64,000 nt of DNA from Streptomyces profundus (lineage in GTDB: Bacteria; Actinomycetota; Actinomycetes; Streptomycetales; Streptomycetaceae). Location of the stretch: the NCBI RefSeq assembly GCF_020740535.1, contig NZ_CP082362.1, positions 1,240,001-1,304,000 on the forward strand. The letters run 5' to 3'. The position numbers and the translations under genes are program-made. How positions within the stretch are numbered: the stretch's first letter is position 1; each line of letters starts with the position of its first letter. The notes under the pieces were generated by a model. It was not told the origin of the DNA. It worked only from the letters and a program-made list of their open reading frames with translations, and ran no database searches. This document shows, in pieces, positions 36,354-46,215 of this stretch.

Positions 36354-36914
36354 ATGGACGAGACGGAGTTCTGGGCGCTGATCGACCGCACCCGGGTCGC
36401 GGCCGGCGGCGACCCGGACACGCACGCCGAGCTGCTGGTGGAACGACTCGTCGAGCTGGACCCCGAGACGGTCCACGACTTCGCGCGGCACTTCGAGACC
36501 AGGTTCAGCCGCGCCTACCGCTGGGACCTCAGGGGAGCCGCCCTGGTGCTGCTGGGCGGCGCCGACGAGGACACCTTCGAGAACTTCCGCTGCTGGCTGA
36601 TCGCCCAGGGCCGGCGCGTCTTCGAGGGCGCGCTGGCCGACGCGGACGCGCTCGCCGAGCTGCTCCCCACGTTCGACGAACGCGTCGACGGCGAGGCCGA
36701 GGAGATCGGCTACGCCGCGTTCGACGCCTACGAGCAGCTCACCGGCCTCGAACTCCCCGACCCGGGACTGCCCGAGCCCGGCGTCGAGCCAGGGGGCGAG
36801 CCCGTCGACCTGGCGGACGAGCCCGGGCTGGCCGACGCCTACCCGCGGCTGTGGGCGCGGTTTCGCGCCAGGCCCGACATCCCGGGCGTCCCGGGTGGCC
36901 CGGCCACCGTCTGA
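36354..36914 (+). CDS. DUF4240 protein
   Basis: A 186-residue protein opening MDETEFWALIDRTRVAAGGD and containing ENFRCWLIAQGRRVFEGAL and FDAYEQLTG, the pattern of DUF4240 proteins found in many streptomycetes. The middle of the C-terminus is Pro/Glu-rich. Function unknown. GTG 36351 directly precedes ATG 36354 and could be the start. It lies 17 bp before the TIGR01777 gene and may share its transcript. Confidence 0.85.
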   Translation: MDETEFWALIDRTRVAAGGDPDTHAELLVERLVELDPETVHDFARHFETRFSRAYRWDLRGAALVLLGGADEDTFENFRCWLIAQGRRVFEGALADADALAELLPTFDERVDGEAEEIGYAAFDAYEQLTGLELPDPGLPEPGVEPGGEPVDLADEPGLADAYPRLWARFRARPDIPGVPGGPATV

Positions 36915-36931
36915 TCGGCCAGGATGACGCC

Positions 36932-37882
36932 ATGGCAGCTGACACCCCGTACACCTCCCGGCTCCCCCAACACGTCGCGGTCACCGGCGCCTCGGGGCTG
37001 ATCGGCGGCGCGCTCGTCGCCTCCCTCCGCGCCCAGGGCGGCACGGAGGTGCGCCGCCTGGTCCGCCGCGCGCCCCGGGACGACCAGGAGGCCCGCTGGG
37101 ACCCGAGCGGCCAGGACCGGGCGGCGAACGTCGCCGCGCTCCAGGGCTGCGACGCCGTGGTGCACCTGGCCGGCGCCGGCGTCTCCGACCGCCGTTGGAC
37201 CAAGGGCTACAAGCGGCGGATCAGGGACAGCCGGGTGCTGGGCACCACCGCGATCGCCGACGCCATCGCCGCCCAGCCCACGCCGCCGCGCGTCTTCCTG
37301 TGCGGCAGCGCCATCGGCTACTACGGCTACACCGGGGACCGCGCGGTGGACGAGGACGCGGGCCCAGGCACCGGCTTCCTCGCCGACCTCTCGCAGGAGT
37401 GGGAGGCCGCGGCCGAGCCCGCGCGGCGCGCCGGCGTCCGCACGGTCCAGCTGAGGACCGGCCTGGTGGTCGCCCGCAAGGGCGGCGCCTGGGGCAAGTT
37501 GTTCCCGATCTTCCGCGCCGGCCTGGGCGGCCGGCTCGGCAACGGGCGACAGTACTGGAGCGCGATCTCCCTCACCGACCATGTGGCGGCGCTGCGCTTC
37601 CTGCTCCAGGCGGACAACGAGCTGGCCGGGCCCGTCAACCTCACGGGCCCCCACCCGGCCACCAACCGTGAGGTCACCAAGGTCATGGGCCGGGTGCTGC
37701 ACCGTCCGACGCTCTTCCCCGTGCCCGCTGCCGCGCTGCGCCTGGTGCTCGGCGAGTTCGCCCAGGACGTCACGGGCAGCCAACGGGTGCTGCCCGCGAG
37801 GCTCCAGTCCGCCGGCTTCACCTTCCAGCACCCGACCGTGGCGGACGCGGTCACCGCCGCCCTGGCGGAACCGTCGCGCTGA
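36932..37882 (+). CDS. TIGR01777-family epimerase/SDR protein
   Basis: A 316-residue extended-SDR protein. It shows VTGASGLIGGAL, the TIGR01777 blocks DAVVHLAGAGVSDRRWTKGYKRRIRDSRV, SAIGYYGYTGDRAVDEDAGPGTGFLADLSQEWE and the C-terminal DUF1731 region with GSQRVLPARLQSAGF. The family is related to plant SulA-like proteins; the substrate is unknown. It lies between pyruvate/lipoate genes in Streptomyces order. ATG 36932 has AGGA at a good distance. Confidence 0.92.
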   Translation: MAADTPYTSRLPQHVAVTGASGLIGGALVASLRAQGGTEVRRLVRRAPRDDQEARWDPSGQDRAANVAALQGCDAVVHLAGAGVSDRRWTKGYKRRIRDSRVLGTTAIADAIAAQPTPPRVFLCGSAIGYYGYTGDRAVDEDAGPGTGFLADLSQEWEAAAEPARRAGVRTVQLRTGLVVARKGGAWGKLFPIFRAGLGGRLGNGRQYWSAISLTDHVAALRFLLQADNELAGPVNLTGPHPATNREVTKVMGRVLHRPTLFPVPAAALRLVLGEFAQDVTGSQRVLPARLQSAGFTFQHPTVADAVTAALAEPSR

Positions 37883-38099
37883 GCTCCGAGGCGCCGCGGG
37901 ACGCTGGGGGCGGCAACCGTGCCACCCCCGTGCGCCCATGCCCGGTCCATGCGCTCTGTCGGTTTCGGTACGGCGTGAGAGGGTCGGCTCCGGTTCGGAA
38001 CGCATTGCTCGCCCCTCAGTGGGCATCAGGTACGAAGGCCGACCGGTCACTCGCCTGAACAGCCGCTCCGACGCACCGACCACCTCACCAGGAGGCCCA

Positions 38100-39356
38100 G
38101 TGCTCAGCAGCCGAACGCGACGCACGGACACCGACGTTGTCATCATCGGAGGCGGCCCGGCCGGGCTGGCCACGGCCCACCGCCTGAGCGCCGCCGGGCT
38201 CGCGGTGACCGTCCTCGAAGCGGCCCCCCGGATCGGCGGCCGGCTGGTCACCGACCACAGGGACGGCTTCCGCCTGGACCGCACCAGCCAGCTCGCCTTC
38301 CCCGACTCCCCCGCGCTGGCCGAGCTGCCGCGTCAGGTCCCGCTGCGCAGACTGACCGGCGGCGTCCAGCTGCACGGCGCCGGCCCCACCACGCGGCTCG
38401 GAGCCACCGCCGACACCCAGGAAGCGGCCCCCGCCTCGTTCGACCAGCTGTGGCTGCGCGCCAACCTCGCGCGTCTCGGCCAGCTGCCGGACGAACAGCT
38501 CGACGCACGTCCGGAGGTCACCGCCGCCGAGGCCCTGACCAGCCGGGACATCCCCGCCAGGATCGCGGAGGAGATCCTGCGGCCACTGCTGGCCGCGCTG
38601 CTGCACGACCCCGAGCTGGCCACGTCGAGCCGCCTGGGCGACGCCGTGCTCCGCGCCTTCGCGCGGCGCGGGCTGGCCCTCGCCGAGGGCGGCGCCGCCG
38701 CGCTGCCCGAGGCCCTCGCGGCCCAACTGCCGCCCGGCTCGGTCCGCACCGGCACCAGGGTCACCTCGGCGGCGACCACGGTGGTGGAGACGGAGTCCCA
38801 CGGGGAGTTCCGCTGCCGCGCCGTGGTGGTCGCCACCGGCGCGGCGACCGCGGCGCGGCTGCTGCCCGGGCTGCGGATACCGAGCTTCCACCAGATGACC
38901 GTCCTCCACCACGCGGCGCCGGCCCTGCCGGTGGCCAGGCCGGCGCTGCTGGTCGAGGCGGGCGCGCGGGGGCCGGTGGCCCACACGATGGCGGCCTCGG
39001 CGGCCGACCCCACCCGGGCACCCGCCGGCTTCACCCTGCTGACCTCCGTGATCCTCGGCCCCCAGGCGGCCGAGCCAGCCGATCTGCTGGACAAGGCCGC
39101 GCGGCCCCAACTGGGCGAGCTGTACGGCGTGTCCGCCGACGACTGGCGGCTCCTGGCGGCCCACCACGACCCCTGGGCCGTCCCCGCCCTCCCCCCGCCC
39201 CACCCCGGCCGCCGCCCGGTCCGGCTGCTGGACGGCCTGTACGTCTGCGGCGACCACCGCGACACCCCCGGCATCACCGGCGACCTCGCCTCCGCCCGCC
39301 GCACCACCGAGGCCCTCCTCACCGACCTCGGCCTCCCCACCACCCACGCGGCGTAG
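38100..39356 (+). CDS. FAD-dependent amine-oxidase-like flavoprotein
   Basis: A 418-residue flavoprotein. The N-terminal FAD dinucleotide motif VVIIGGGPAGLATAHRLSAAGLAVTVLEAAPRIGGR is complete; the C-terminal FAD contact GLYVCGDHRDTPGITGDLASARRT is typical of amine oxidase/phytoene desaturase relatives. The substrate is unknown. GTG 38100 follows AGGAGG (38090-38095), which decides the start. It is followed by a gene-free region with a minisatellite. Confidence 0.92.
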   Translation: MLSSRTRRTDTDVVIIGGGPAGLATAHRLSAAGLAVTVLEAAPRIGGRLVTDHRDGFRLDRTSQLAFPDSPALAELPRQVPLRRLTGGVQLHGAGPTTRLGATADTQEAAPASFDQLWLRANLARLGQLPDEQLDARPEVTAAEALTSRDIPARIAEEILRPLLAALLHDPELATSSRLGDAVLRAFARRGLALAEGGAAALPEALAAQLPPGSVRTGTRVTSAATTVVETESHGEFRCRAVVVATGAATAARLLPGLRIPSFHQMTVLHHAAPALPVARPALLVEAGARGPVAHTMAASAADPTRAPAGFTLLTSVILGPQAAEPADLLDKAARPQLGELYGVSADDWRLLAAHHDPWAVPALPPPHPGRRPVRLLDGLYVCGDHRDTPGITGDLASARRTTEALLTDLGLPTTHAA

Positions 39357-40158
39357 CCGGAGCCCGGCTGCCAAGCAACCACGCCCCCGGCCGGGACCGG
39401 GCCAAGGGGGGCGGCGGGGCGGCCTGGGGGAAGGGAGAGAACTCGCCGGGGCAACAGCCCACGTCACGGAACGGGCCCGCCCGGCAGCCGGAGCCCCGAG
39501 CGTCGGCGCTCACCCGCGCTCCGCCTCGCCGCCACCACCACCCCGGGACCGGTCACCCCGGTGCGGCGACGCCGGCCGACATGCCGCGCTCAGCCCGCCC
39601 CGGACCAGGGAAGCCCAACGCACCCGGCACGCCCCAACCACCGGCCGGTGGACCACGCACAGCCCGCCCCGGACCAGGGAAGCCCAACGCACCCGGCACG
39701 CCCCGACCGCCGGCTGGCGTACCCGTGCTCACCACGGCATGCCCGGCACCACCCCGGGCGCATCCCGTCCGCACGACCCCTGCCGCGACCAGGGAAGCCC
39801 GACGCACCCGGCACGCCCCAACCACCGGTTGGTATACCGCGCACAGCCCGCCCCGGGGCAGGGACGTCCGGCGTACCTGGCGTGCCGTGCTCAGCCCGCC
39901 CGGGCCCGGGCACGGCGCCCCCGGCGGGTGGGGGCACCTCCCAGGCCCCAGGCGGCCACCGGATCGCGCGAGGGCTCCCCCGGACCTCGTCCGGGCCCCA
40001 CCCGTACGAGCAACGATCGGGCCCCAGTCCCTCGGGGCCTTGCGACGCACCCGCGTCACGAGAGCTGTCCACGAGGATCCAGACGAACGCACCCCGGCCC
40101 CCCGGACGGCGGCCAGAGCCAGGGCCGGGGGCGCTGCTGAGGCCGCCGGGCCCCCGGC
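39357..40158. repeat. Gene-free region with a 69-bp minisatellite
   Basis: No gene is credible. Copies of a roughly 69-bp unit with core GACCAGGGAAGCCC-ACGCACC start at 39603, 39672 and 39787, with a diverged fourth near 39857; the leading CAGCCCGCCC recurs at 39591, 39660, 39844 and 39892. Each unit carries a small dyad such as CCACCGGCCGGTGG. The rest (39930-40158) shows no structure beyond high GC. Confidence 0.8.
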
Positions 40159-41703
40159 CTAGCGGAGGACCGACGTCTTCTCGCGGTAGGTGCGGACCGC
40201 TGCGGCGTCGCGGAAGGGCTCCAGGCGGCGTTCGAACTCCTGTACGTACTCGTGGGCGCGGGCGGAGCGCATCTCGTTGGCCTGTTGGGCCGCCTCGGCG
40301 GCCAGCACGCAGGCCTGTTCGACGTCGCCGAGGCCGAGCCGGGCCGAGGCCAGGACGACCCGGCAGAAGAGCCGGCTGCGCGCGTACTCGGGAGGACGCA
40401 GCTGGAGGGAGCGTTCGGCGTGCCGGGCCGCGGCCCGATACTGCTTGAGGTCGCGGTTGCAGTGCCCGAACTCGTCGGCCAGCTGCGCCTCGTCGAAGAA
40501 CCGCGCCCAGCGGGGAACGTCCTCGCCCGGTCGCGCCGCCTCCAGGGCCCGTTCCGCTCTGGCCATGGCGGCGGTGCAGGATCTGACCTCGCCGAGCAGG
40601 CTGTGCCCGCGCGCCTCGGCCGAGTGCAGCAGCGCCTGCACCACGGGCGCGACCGAGCTGGCGATGCCCTGCTGGGCGACCCGCGCCAGCTGGACGGCCT
40701 CGCGGCCATGGCCGAGATAGACCGCCTGCCGACTCATGGAGACCAGCACATAGCTGCCGTAGCCGCGGTCGCCCGCCGCCTGGGCCAGCCGGAGGGCCTG
40801 CACGAAGTACCGCTGGGCGAGCCCGTGGGCGGCGATGTCGTAGGCCGTCCAGCCGGCCAGCCGGGTCAACTCCGCCGCCGCGGAGAACAGTTTTCGGCCG
40901 GTCTGCTCGCCGTAGCCGCCGCGCAGTATCGGCTCCAGCTCGTGCTCCAGATAGCGCACCAGCGCCTGACGGGCGTGGCCGCCGCCGTAGGACTGGTCGA
41001 GGCCGCGGAAGAGGTCGGCGACCGAGCGCAGCGCGGCGATGTCCCCCGCGGTGACCCGCTGGCCCGGGCCGCGTTCCACCCGGTCGATGCGGTTGGGGCG
41101 GCCCACCCTGGCCGTCGGCCGGCCGCCGGGGGCCAACGGGCCGTGGCCACGGAGCTGTTCGGGGACGCGGATGGTGGGTGGCGGGGGGTCGTGCGCGGTG
41201 CCGCCGTCGAGGGTCTCGCCCCTGGCGACCCGTTCGTCGGGGCGGCCGATCAGCCAGTCCCGGCTGGGGACCACGAGGCCGGCGGGGGTGAACGCGATCT
41301 TGCGCAGCTCCGCGTAGCCGCCGGTGTCCTTGCGCCAGAGGCCGGCGACGATGTCCACCGCCTCGGCCGGGCTGCCGGCGAACTCCAGACCCGCGTAGAC
41401 GGGGGCGCACGCCTCAAGGCCCAGGTCCTGGGCGGAGAGACGTCGGCCGAGCCGTCGGGTGAACACCTCGGCGATCAGCGCCGGGGTGGTGCCGCGCGGG
41501 CGCTGACCGCGTAGCCAGCGGGTGACCGAGGTCTTGTCGTACCGGAGGTCGAGGCCGTGTTCAAGGCCGAGCTGGTCGACTCGTCTGGCCAGCCCCGCGT
41601 GGGAGAAGCCGGCTTCGGCGATCAGGGCGGCCAGCTGGCGGTTCGGGTTGCGCGGCGTGGCGGACTGCGGGGAGGCCGGGCCTCCGGGTCGTTCCGTAGA
41701 CAT
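40159..41703 (-). CDS. Large HTH regulator with helical-repeat C-terminus
   Basis: A 514-residue protein with an N-terminal helix-turn-helix (about 22-80: AALIAEAGFSHAGLARRVDQLG and DKTSVTRWLRGQRPRG) and a long, helical, TPR-like C-terminal region (about 240-500). I recognise the type as an NsdA/NsdB-like Streptomyces regulator, whose studied members affect antibiotic production and sporulation; this one is not specifically identified. ATG 41703 is preferred. Divergent from lipB. Confidence 0.88.
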   Translation of the reverse strand: MSTERPGGPASPQSATPRNPNRQLAALIAEAGFSHAGLARRVDQLGLEHGLDLRYDKTSVTRWLRGQRPRGTTPALIAEVFTRRLGRRLSAQDLGLEACAPVYAGLEFAGSPAEAVDIVAGLWRKDTGGYAELRKIAFTPAGLVVPSRDWLIGRPDERVARGETLDGGTAHDPPPPTIRVPEQLRGHGPLAPGGRPTARVGRPNRIDRVERGPGQRVTAGDIAALRSVADLFRGLDQSYGGGHARQALVRYLEHELEPILRGGYGEQTGRKLFSAAAELTRLAGWTAYDIAAHGLAQRYFVQALRLAQAAGDRGYGSYVLVSMSRQAVYLGHGREAVQLARVAQQGIASSVAPVVQALLHSAEARGHSLLGEVRSCTAAMARAERALEAARPGEDVPRWARFFDEAQLADEFGHCNRDLKQYRAAARHAERSLQLRPPEYARSRLFCRVVLASARLGLGDVEQACVLAAEAAQQANEMRSARAHEYVQEFERRLEPFRDAAAVRTYREKTSVLR

Positions 41704-41925
41704 CGGCGATGCGGTCTCCTGCCTTACGGCTGTGCGGCTGGAACGGCGTGAACGTACCGGTCCTGCCAGGTCGCAACGCCGCAGCGGCCGATGATTCATC
41801 CGTATGTGTGAGCCGGAGGCCACCCCCATCGTCGCCTCGGGACGGGCTTAGAGTTGATTCCGGGACGCCAGTGCGTCTCACCAGAACGTGTATGCCAAGC
41901 ACGTGTACGGAAAGAGAGAGTTGCA

Positions 41926-42714
41926 GTGGACGAGCTGCGCTTTGTCCATCTGGGGTTCGGAGCCGAGGCGGTGGATTACCACACCGCCTGGCAGGAGCAG
42001 CGCCGGGTGCACACCGCCCGGTTCGCCGAGGAGATCCCCGACACCTGTCTGCTCCTGGAGCACCAGCCGGTGTACACCGCCGGCCGGCGCACGGAGGAGA
42101 ACGAGCGCCCCCTCGATGGAACCCCGGTGATCGATGTCGATCGCGGCGGAAAGATCACCTGGCACGGGCCTGGCCAGTTGGTGGGCTATCCGATCATGAA
42201 GTTGCCACGTCCGGTCGATGTGGTGGCCCATGTCCGCCGTCTGGAGGACGCCCTGATCCGGGTCTGCGCCGAGTTCGGTCTGGCGACCACGCGGATCGAG
42301 GGGCGCAGCGGCGTCTGGGTGCTGGGCGAGGAGATGCCGGGCGGGGCGCGGCCCGAGCTGGGCGGTCTCGCGTTGGACTTCGATCCCCGCCTCAACGACG
42401 AGGAGTTCGACCCGCGGCTGAACGGGCCCGAGTACGCGCCGTCCAACGCGGGCCAGCGGCACGAGGACCGCAAGTTGGCCGCGATCGGCATCAGGGTGGC
42501 CAAGGGCGTCACGATGCACGGCTTCTCGTTGAACTGCGATCCGGACAACACGTGGTTCGACCGGATCGTGCCGTGCGGCATCAGGGACGCCGGAGTGACG
42601 TCGCTCTCACAGGAGTTGGGGCGGGATATCGGGGTGACCGAGGTGCTGCCCGTGGTCGAGCGGCAGCTGCGGGAGGTATGGGCGGGCGCCACCCTGCTGC
42701 CCCGGGCCGTGTGA
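41926..42714 (+). CDS. lipB: Lipoyl(octanoyl) transferase
   Basis: A 262-residue enzyme moving octanoyl from acyl carrier protein to lipoyl-domain lysines. Signature [17 protein letters not shown] (about 73-89), catalytic Lys183 (DRKLAAIG) and Cys217 (IVPCGI) are present. Residues 148-175 are an insertion containing FDPRLN twice (152-157 and 161-166). GTG 41926 follows AGAGAG. It precedes lipA by 72 bp. Confidence 0.96.
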   Translation: MDELRFVHLGFGAEAVDYHTAWQEQRRVHTARFAEEIPDTCLLLEHQPVYTAGRRTEENERPLDGTPVIDVDRGGKITWHGPGQLVGYPIMKLPRPVDVVAHVRRLEDALIRVCAEFGLATTRIEGRSGVWVLGEEMPGGARPELGGLALDFDPRLNDEEFDPRLNGPEYAPSNAGQRHEDRKLAAIGIRVAKGVTMHGFSLNCDPDNTWFDRIVPCGIRDAGVTSLSQELGRDIGVTEVLPVVERQLREVWAGATLLPRAV

Positions 42715-42786
42715 CCCGAATCACCCACATATCCAGAGGCGTAGGCTGTAGATCGCATCAGAATCGAAAGTGGTAGGGAGCCGGAC

Positions 42787-43728
42787 GTGTCCGCTGTCGC
42801 GCCTGACGGCCGCAAGATGCTGCGTCTTGAGGTCCGGAACAGTCAGACCCCGATCGAACGTAAGCCGGAGTGGATCAAGACCCGGGCCAAGATGGGCCCC
42901 GAATATCAGGCGCTGCACGGCCTGGTGAAGCGCGAGGGTCTGCACACGGTCTGCCAGGAGGCCGGCTGCCCGAACATCTTCGAATGTTGGGAGGACCGGG
43001 AGGCCACGTTCCTGATCGGCGGGGAACAGTGCACCCGGCGCTGCGACTTCTGTCAGATCGACACGGGCAAGCCCGCCGATCTGGACCGTGACGAGCCGCG
43101 CCGGGTGGCCGACTCGGTGCGTCAGATGGGTCTCAAGTACGCCACGGTCACCGGCGTCGCCCGGGACGATCTTGAGGACGGCGGCGCCTGGCTGTACGCC
43201 GAGACGGTGCGGCAGATCCACGCGGCGATGCCCGGCATCGGCGTCGAGCTGCTGATCCCGGACTTCAACGCGGTCCCCGAGCAGCTCGCCGAGGTCTTCG
43301 CCGCCCGCCCCGAGGTGCTGGCCCACAACGTGGAGACGGTGCCCCGGATCTTCAAGCGCATCCGGCCGGCGTTCCGCTACGAGCGGTCGCTCGGGGTGCT
43401 GACCAGCTCCCGGGAGGCGGGCCTTGTCACCAAGTCCAACCTGATCCTGGGGCTTGGCGAGACCAGGGACGAGGTCAGCCAGGCGCTGCGCGATCTGCAC
43501 GAGGCCGGCTGCGAGTTGATCACCATCACGCAGTACCTGCGGCCGACCCCGAGGCACCACCCGGTGGAGCGCTGGGTGAAGCCGGAGGAGTTCGTGGAGC
43601 TGCAACAGGAGGCGGAGGAGATCGGTTTCGCCGGAGTGCTCTCCGGTCCGCTGGTCCGTTCGTCCTACCGCGCCGGTCGGCTCTACCGGCAGGCGATGGA
43701 GCGGCGTGCGGCGGCGCGGGCGGCCTGA
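42787..43728 (+). CDS. lipA: Lipoyl synthase
   Basis: A 313-residue radical-SAM enzyme that inserts two sulfurs into octanoyl groups. The SAM cluster motif is CTRRCDFC (Cys82, Cys86, Cys89) and the auxiliary cluster cysteines are Cys56, Cys61 and Cys67 in [12 protein letters not shown]. The C-terminal RSSYRAG is also typical. GTG 42787 follows GGGAG. Works with LipB to modify SucB. Confidence 0.97.
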   Translation: MSAVAPDGRKMLRLEVRNSQTPIERKPEWIKTRAKMGPEYQALHGLVKREGLHTVCQEAGCPNIFECWEDREATFLIGGEQCTRRCDFCQIDTGKPADLDRDEPRRVADSVRQMGLKYATVTGVARDDLEDGGAWLYAETVRQIHAAMPGIGVELLIPDFNAVPEQLAEVFAARPEVLAHNVETVPRIFKRIRPAFRYERSLGVLTSSREAGLVTKSNLILGLGETRDEVSQALRDLHEAGCELITITQYLRPTPRHHPVERWVKPEEFVELQQEAEEIGFAGVLSGPLVRSSYRAGRLYRQAMERRAAARAA

Positions 43729-43872
43729 TGTCGGGGGTCGGCAAGGCGGCGGCAGCCCGTTGTTGACCCCGGGGTCATGGGGTGGAAACACCGTTCGAGG
43801 ACGATGAGGGGGAAAGTGTTGTCCAGGCAGTCCTGGCAGTCCGATCGGCTGGGTGGGGGCGCGGTGGTGGGA

Positions 43873-44139
43873 ATGGTGCGGCACATTCATCAGGTTCACC
43901 GCGAGCGGCCCACGGTGGGCGGGGCGCTGCGGGCGCTGGAACAACGGCTGCTGGCCGGCGGTCAGCGCACGGCGCTGCGCAATGCCTGGTCCGCGGTGCG
44001 GGAGGACCAGGAGCGGGCGGCGGCGCACCGGGACGCGGAGCGCGCGCTGCGCGCGACGGGGGCCGTCCCCGCCGCGCCGGCGGCGGCGCCCGCCCCCCAG
44101 CCGACGCCCCGGGCGTCCACAGGCCCTGCGGCGCCGTAG
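43873..44139 (+). CDS. Small conserved Arg/Ala-rich protein
   Basis: An 88-residue protein containing GGALRALEQRLLAGGQRTALRNAWSAVREDQERAAAHRDAERAL and a Pro/Ala-rich tail. I recall similar small proteins in this slot after lipA in other streptomycetes; function unknown. The start is uncertain: ATG 43873 follows GGTGGGA, but ATG 43777 in the same frame gives 32 more residues. Confidence 0.6.
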   Translation: MVRHIHQVHRERPTVGGALRALEQRLLAGGQRTALRNAWSAVREDQERAAAHRDAERALRATGAVPAAPAAAPAPQPTPRASTGPAAP

Positions 44140-44149
44140 ACTTGCCCGC

Positions 44150-44866
44150 ATGGCGCGGAAGGAAAAAAAGGAACAGGATTCCGAGAACCCGGGGCGATTG
44201 AAGCAGATCGGCCTGACATACAAGATGGCCAAGCGGGTCGATCGATGGATCGGCCTGTGGCTGATTCTGGTCTTCCTGGGCACGTTCGGGATCATTCTTG
44301 GCATTGGCATTCTCTGGGGACACCCGATCTACCTGGGCATCCTCGGCTTCCTGGTCGCGCTGCTGACCACGGCGATCGTCTTCGGCCGCCGAGCCGAGCG
44401 GGCGGCGTTCAGCCAGATGGAGGGGCAGCCGGGCGCGGCGGCGGCCGTCCTGGAGAACATGAAGCGGGGCGTCGTCTTCACTCCGGCCGTCGCGGTCAAC
44501 CGCCAGCAGGACGTGGTGCACCGCGCCGTCAGCAAGGTCGGGGTGGTGCTGGTCGCCGAGGGCAACCCCAACCGGGTCAAGGGCCTGATCGCGGCGGAGA
44601 AGCGCCGGATGAACCGCGTGGTCTCCGACGTTCCGGTGCATGACGTGGTGGTGGGCACCGGCGAGGGCCAGGTGGAGTTGAAGAACCTGCGCAAGAAGAT
44701 CGTCAAGTACCCCAAGGTGCTGGCCGGCCCCCGGGTCACCGAGGTCAACGACCGGCTGCGCGCCATGGGCGATCTGATGAACAACATGCCGATCCCGAAG
44801 GGCCCGTTGCCCAAGGGCGGGATGCGGCTCAAGGGCAACAACCAGGCACCCCGCCGGGGCCGCTGA
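44150..44866 (+). CDS. DUF4191 membrane protein
   Basis: A 238-residue protein with a charged start (MARKEKKEQDS), two membrane helices (about 36-55 and 60-80) and a soluble C-terminal domain including RGVVFTPAVAVNRQQDVVHRAVSKVGVVLVAEG. This is the DUF4191 family next to lipA in actinobacteria; no function is known to me. It starts 10 bp after the preceding gene. Confidence 0.88.
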   Translation: MARKEKKEQDSENPGRLKQIGLTYKMAKRVDRWIGLWLILVFLGTFGIILGIGILWGHPIYLGILGFLVALLTTAIVFGRRAERAAFSQMEGQPGAAAAVLENMKRGVVFTPAVAVNRQQDVVHRAVSKVGVVLVAEGNPNRVKGLIAAEKRRMNRVVSDVPVHDVVVGTGEGQVELKNLRKKIVKYPKVLAGPRVTEVNDRLRAMGDLMNNMPIPKGPLPKGGMRLKGNNQAPRRGR

Positions 44867-44889
44867 GCCCGCCGGCGACGAATCGCACG

Positions 44890-44944
44890 CGGCCGTTGGC
44901 CGTGGTGCCGGACCTCAGGGGTCCGGGACCACGGCCAACGGCCG
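44890..44944. terminator. Terminator hairpin after the DUF4191 gene
   Basis: Arms 44890-44906 and 44928-44944 are perfect 17-bp complements (CGGCCGTTGGCCGTGGT) and an inner CCGGACC/GGTCCGG stem closes the loop. It sits 24 bp after the DUF4191 stop. Confidence 0.85.
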
Positions 44945-45027
44945 TTTGGTGCCTCCCGAGGGGGTTGTCTTTGTCGTTGAATCCGCAACAATCATGGGGT
45001 CCCGTAGGTGACTCAGGAGGGAACCCC

Positions 45028-45381
45028 ATGTCCGGAAACGTCCCGCGCAACGCCCTGGGCCTTGTCGCCGCCGCCACCGCTGCCGCCGCGCTGTGGTTCG
45101 CGGCCTCCCCCGCCTCGGCCTCCCCCGCCTCGGCGTCCGCTCCCGCGGACGCGTCCGGTCTCGTCTTCTATGCCGGCGACACCGGCTCGCCGGTCGCGCA
45201 CTTCCCCGACCCGTCGGGCGAGTGCACCGCGTTCCCGGCCACCGCCACGCTGCTGATCGGCTGGAGCGGTGTCACCGATGTGACCGCGTACCGGACCGCC
45301 GACTGCTCGGGACAGGCCACCGGGCTTGGCACCCTGCGGACCTTCGCGGCTGGCGAGTTCGTGAGCTTCCGCGCCTCCTGA
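45028..45381 (+). CDS. Small secreted protein
   Basis: A 117-residue exported protein. A signal peptide with Ala-rich core (about 9-40, AAATAAAALWFAASPASA) is followed by a short mature domain containing two cysteines (in GECTAF and DCSGQ) that could form a disulfide. It is similar in size and look to beta-sandwich secreted proteins of Streptomyces, but no family is assigned. ATG 45028 has AGGAGG (45015-45020). Confidence 0.85.
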   Translation: MSGNVPRNALGLVAAATAAAALWFAASPASASPASASAPADASGLVFYAGDTGSPVAHFPDPSGECTAFPATATLLIGWSGVTDVTAYRTADCSGQATGLGTLRTFAAGEFVSFRAS

Positions 45382-45400
45382 GCGGCGGCGCGCTCCGCCC

Positions 45401-45648
45401 GGGCCGAACGGGTCAGCCGGCGGCCTCCGCTGTCCCAGGGAGACGATCGTTCTCGACCAGGCTCCCGCCGGGCCTCAGCGCCCGGAATGATCGGAGTCGA
45501 TCACCTCGCGCCGAACCGGGCCGAACCGGTCCACCGGCAGGCTTTCGCTGGTGCGCAGAGGTGATCGTTCTTCCCCGGGCTCCCACCGGGACGCGGTCGC
45601 CGGAATGATCGGAGTCGACCGCCCCATGACTGAACCGGGGCGAACCGG
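45401..45648. repeat. Tandem repeat of about 118 bp
   Basis: Two diverged tandem copies: matching blocks GATCGTTCT (45445, 45563), GGAATGATCGGAGTCGA (45483, 45602) and GGGCCGAACCGGTC-like (45401, 45518, 45638) are spaced 117-120 bp apart. The last copy runs into the 3' end of the RDD gene. No gene is seen in the interval. Confidence 0.75.
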
Positions 45649-46155
45649 TCAGGCCGCCGCTTCCGGCGGCCGTGCCGCCACCGTGCCGCCGAGCCGCACC
45701 TGGACGGAGCCCACCGCGCGGTCGTGGAGGCCGCGTCCGTCGCGGTCCCAGATCAGCGCGGGGATGGCGAGCGCCAGCAGCGCGGTGCGGAGGACGGCGC
45801 GGGGGAAGGTCAGCCGCTGCCCGCTGAGGTGCACCAGGCGCACCCCCAACAGGCGCTTGCCCGGTGTCATGCCCACCGTTCCCACGGTCGACATGGCCAT
45901 CAGGGTGAAGACGACCAGCGTCCAGTTGTTGGTGGCGGTGACGGAGCCGTCGGCGATGAGACCGTATGCGATCAGCGCGCTGAGCCCCCAGTCCACACAG
46001 ATCGCCGCGAGGCGGCGGCCGAGCGAGGCGGCGGAGCCGGGGCCCTCCTGGGGCAACCCCAGCCGCTCACCTCGATAGTCGAGGTCGTTTCCCACTCCTT
46101 CGGCCGCCGCACGGGGGTCGGAGGGCCGCGATCCCATTGCCTGCCCGTTGTCCAC
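45649..46155 (-). CDS. RDD-family membrane protein
   Basis: A 168-residue membrane protein with the RDD pattern: LGRRLAAICVDWGLSALIAY in helix one, TPGKRLLGVRLVH loop and the final helix with the conserved ALIWDRDGRGLHDRAVG. Some RDD proteins move ions or solutes; role here unknown. It is divergent from glnA and starts at GTG 46155. Confidence 0.9.
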   Translation of the reverse strand: MDNGQAMGSRPSDPRAAAEGVGNDLDYRGERLGLPQEGPGSAASLGRRLAAICVDWGLSALIAYGLIADGSVTATNNWTLVVFTLMAMSTVGTVGMTPGKRLLGVRLVHLSGQRLTFPRAVLRTALLALAIPALIWDRDGRGLHDRAVGSVQVRLGGTVAARPPEAAA

Positions 46156-46215
46156 ACCCCCACCGTAGCGCGCGCCGCCTCCCGGCGTGCCGCCGGTATC
46201 CGGCGAGAAGTCCGG

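Noticed and set aside
39590..39930. Repeat protein gene (PPR/Pro-rich)
   Set aside because: 69-bp units keep the frame, but the products are low-complexity, there is no ribosome site, and frames stay open on both strands.
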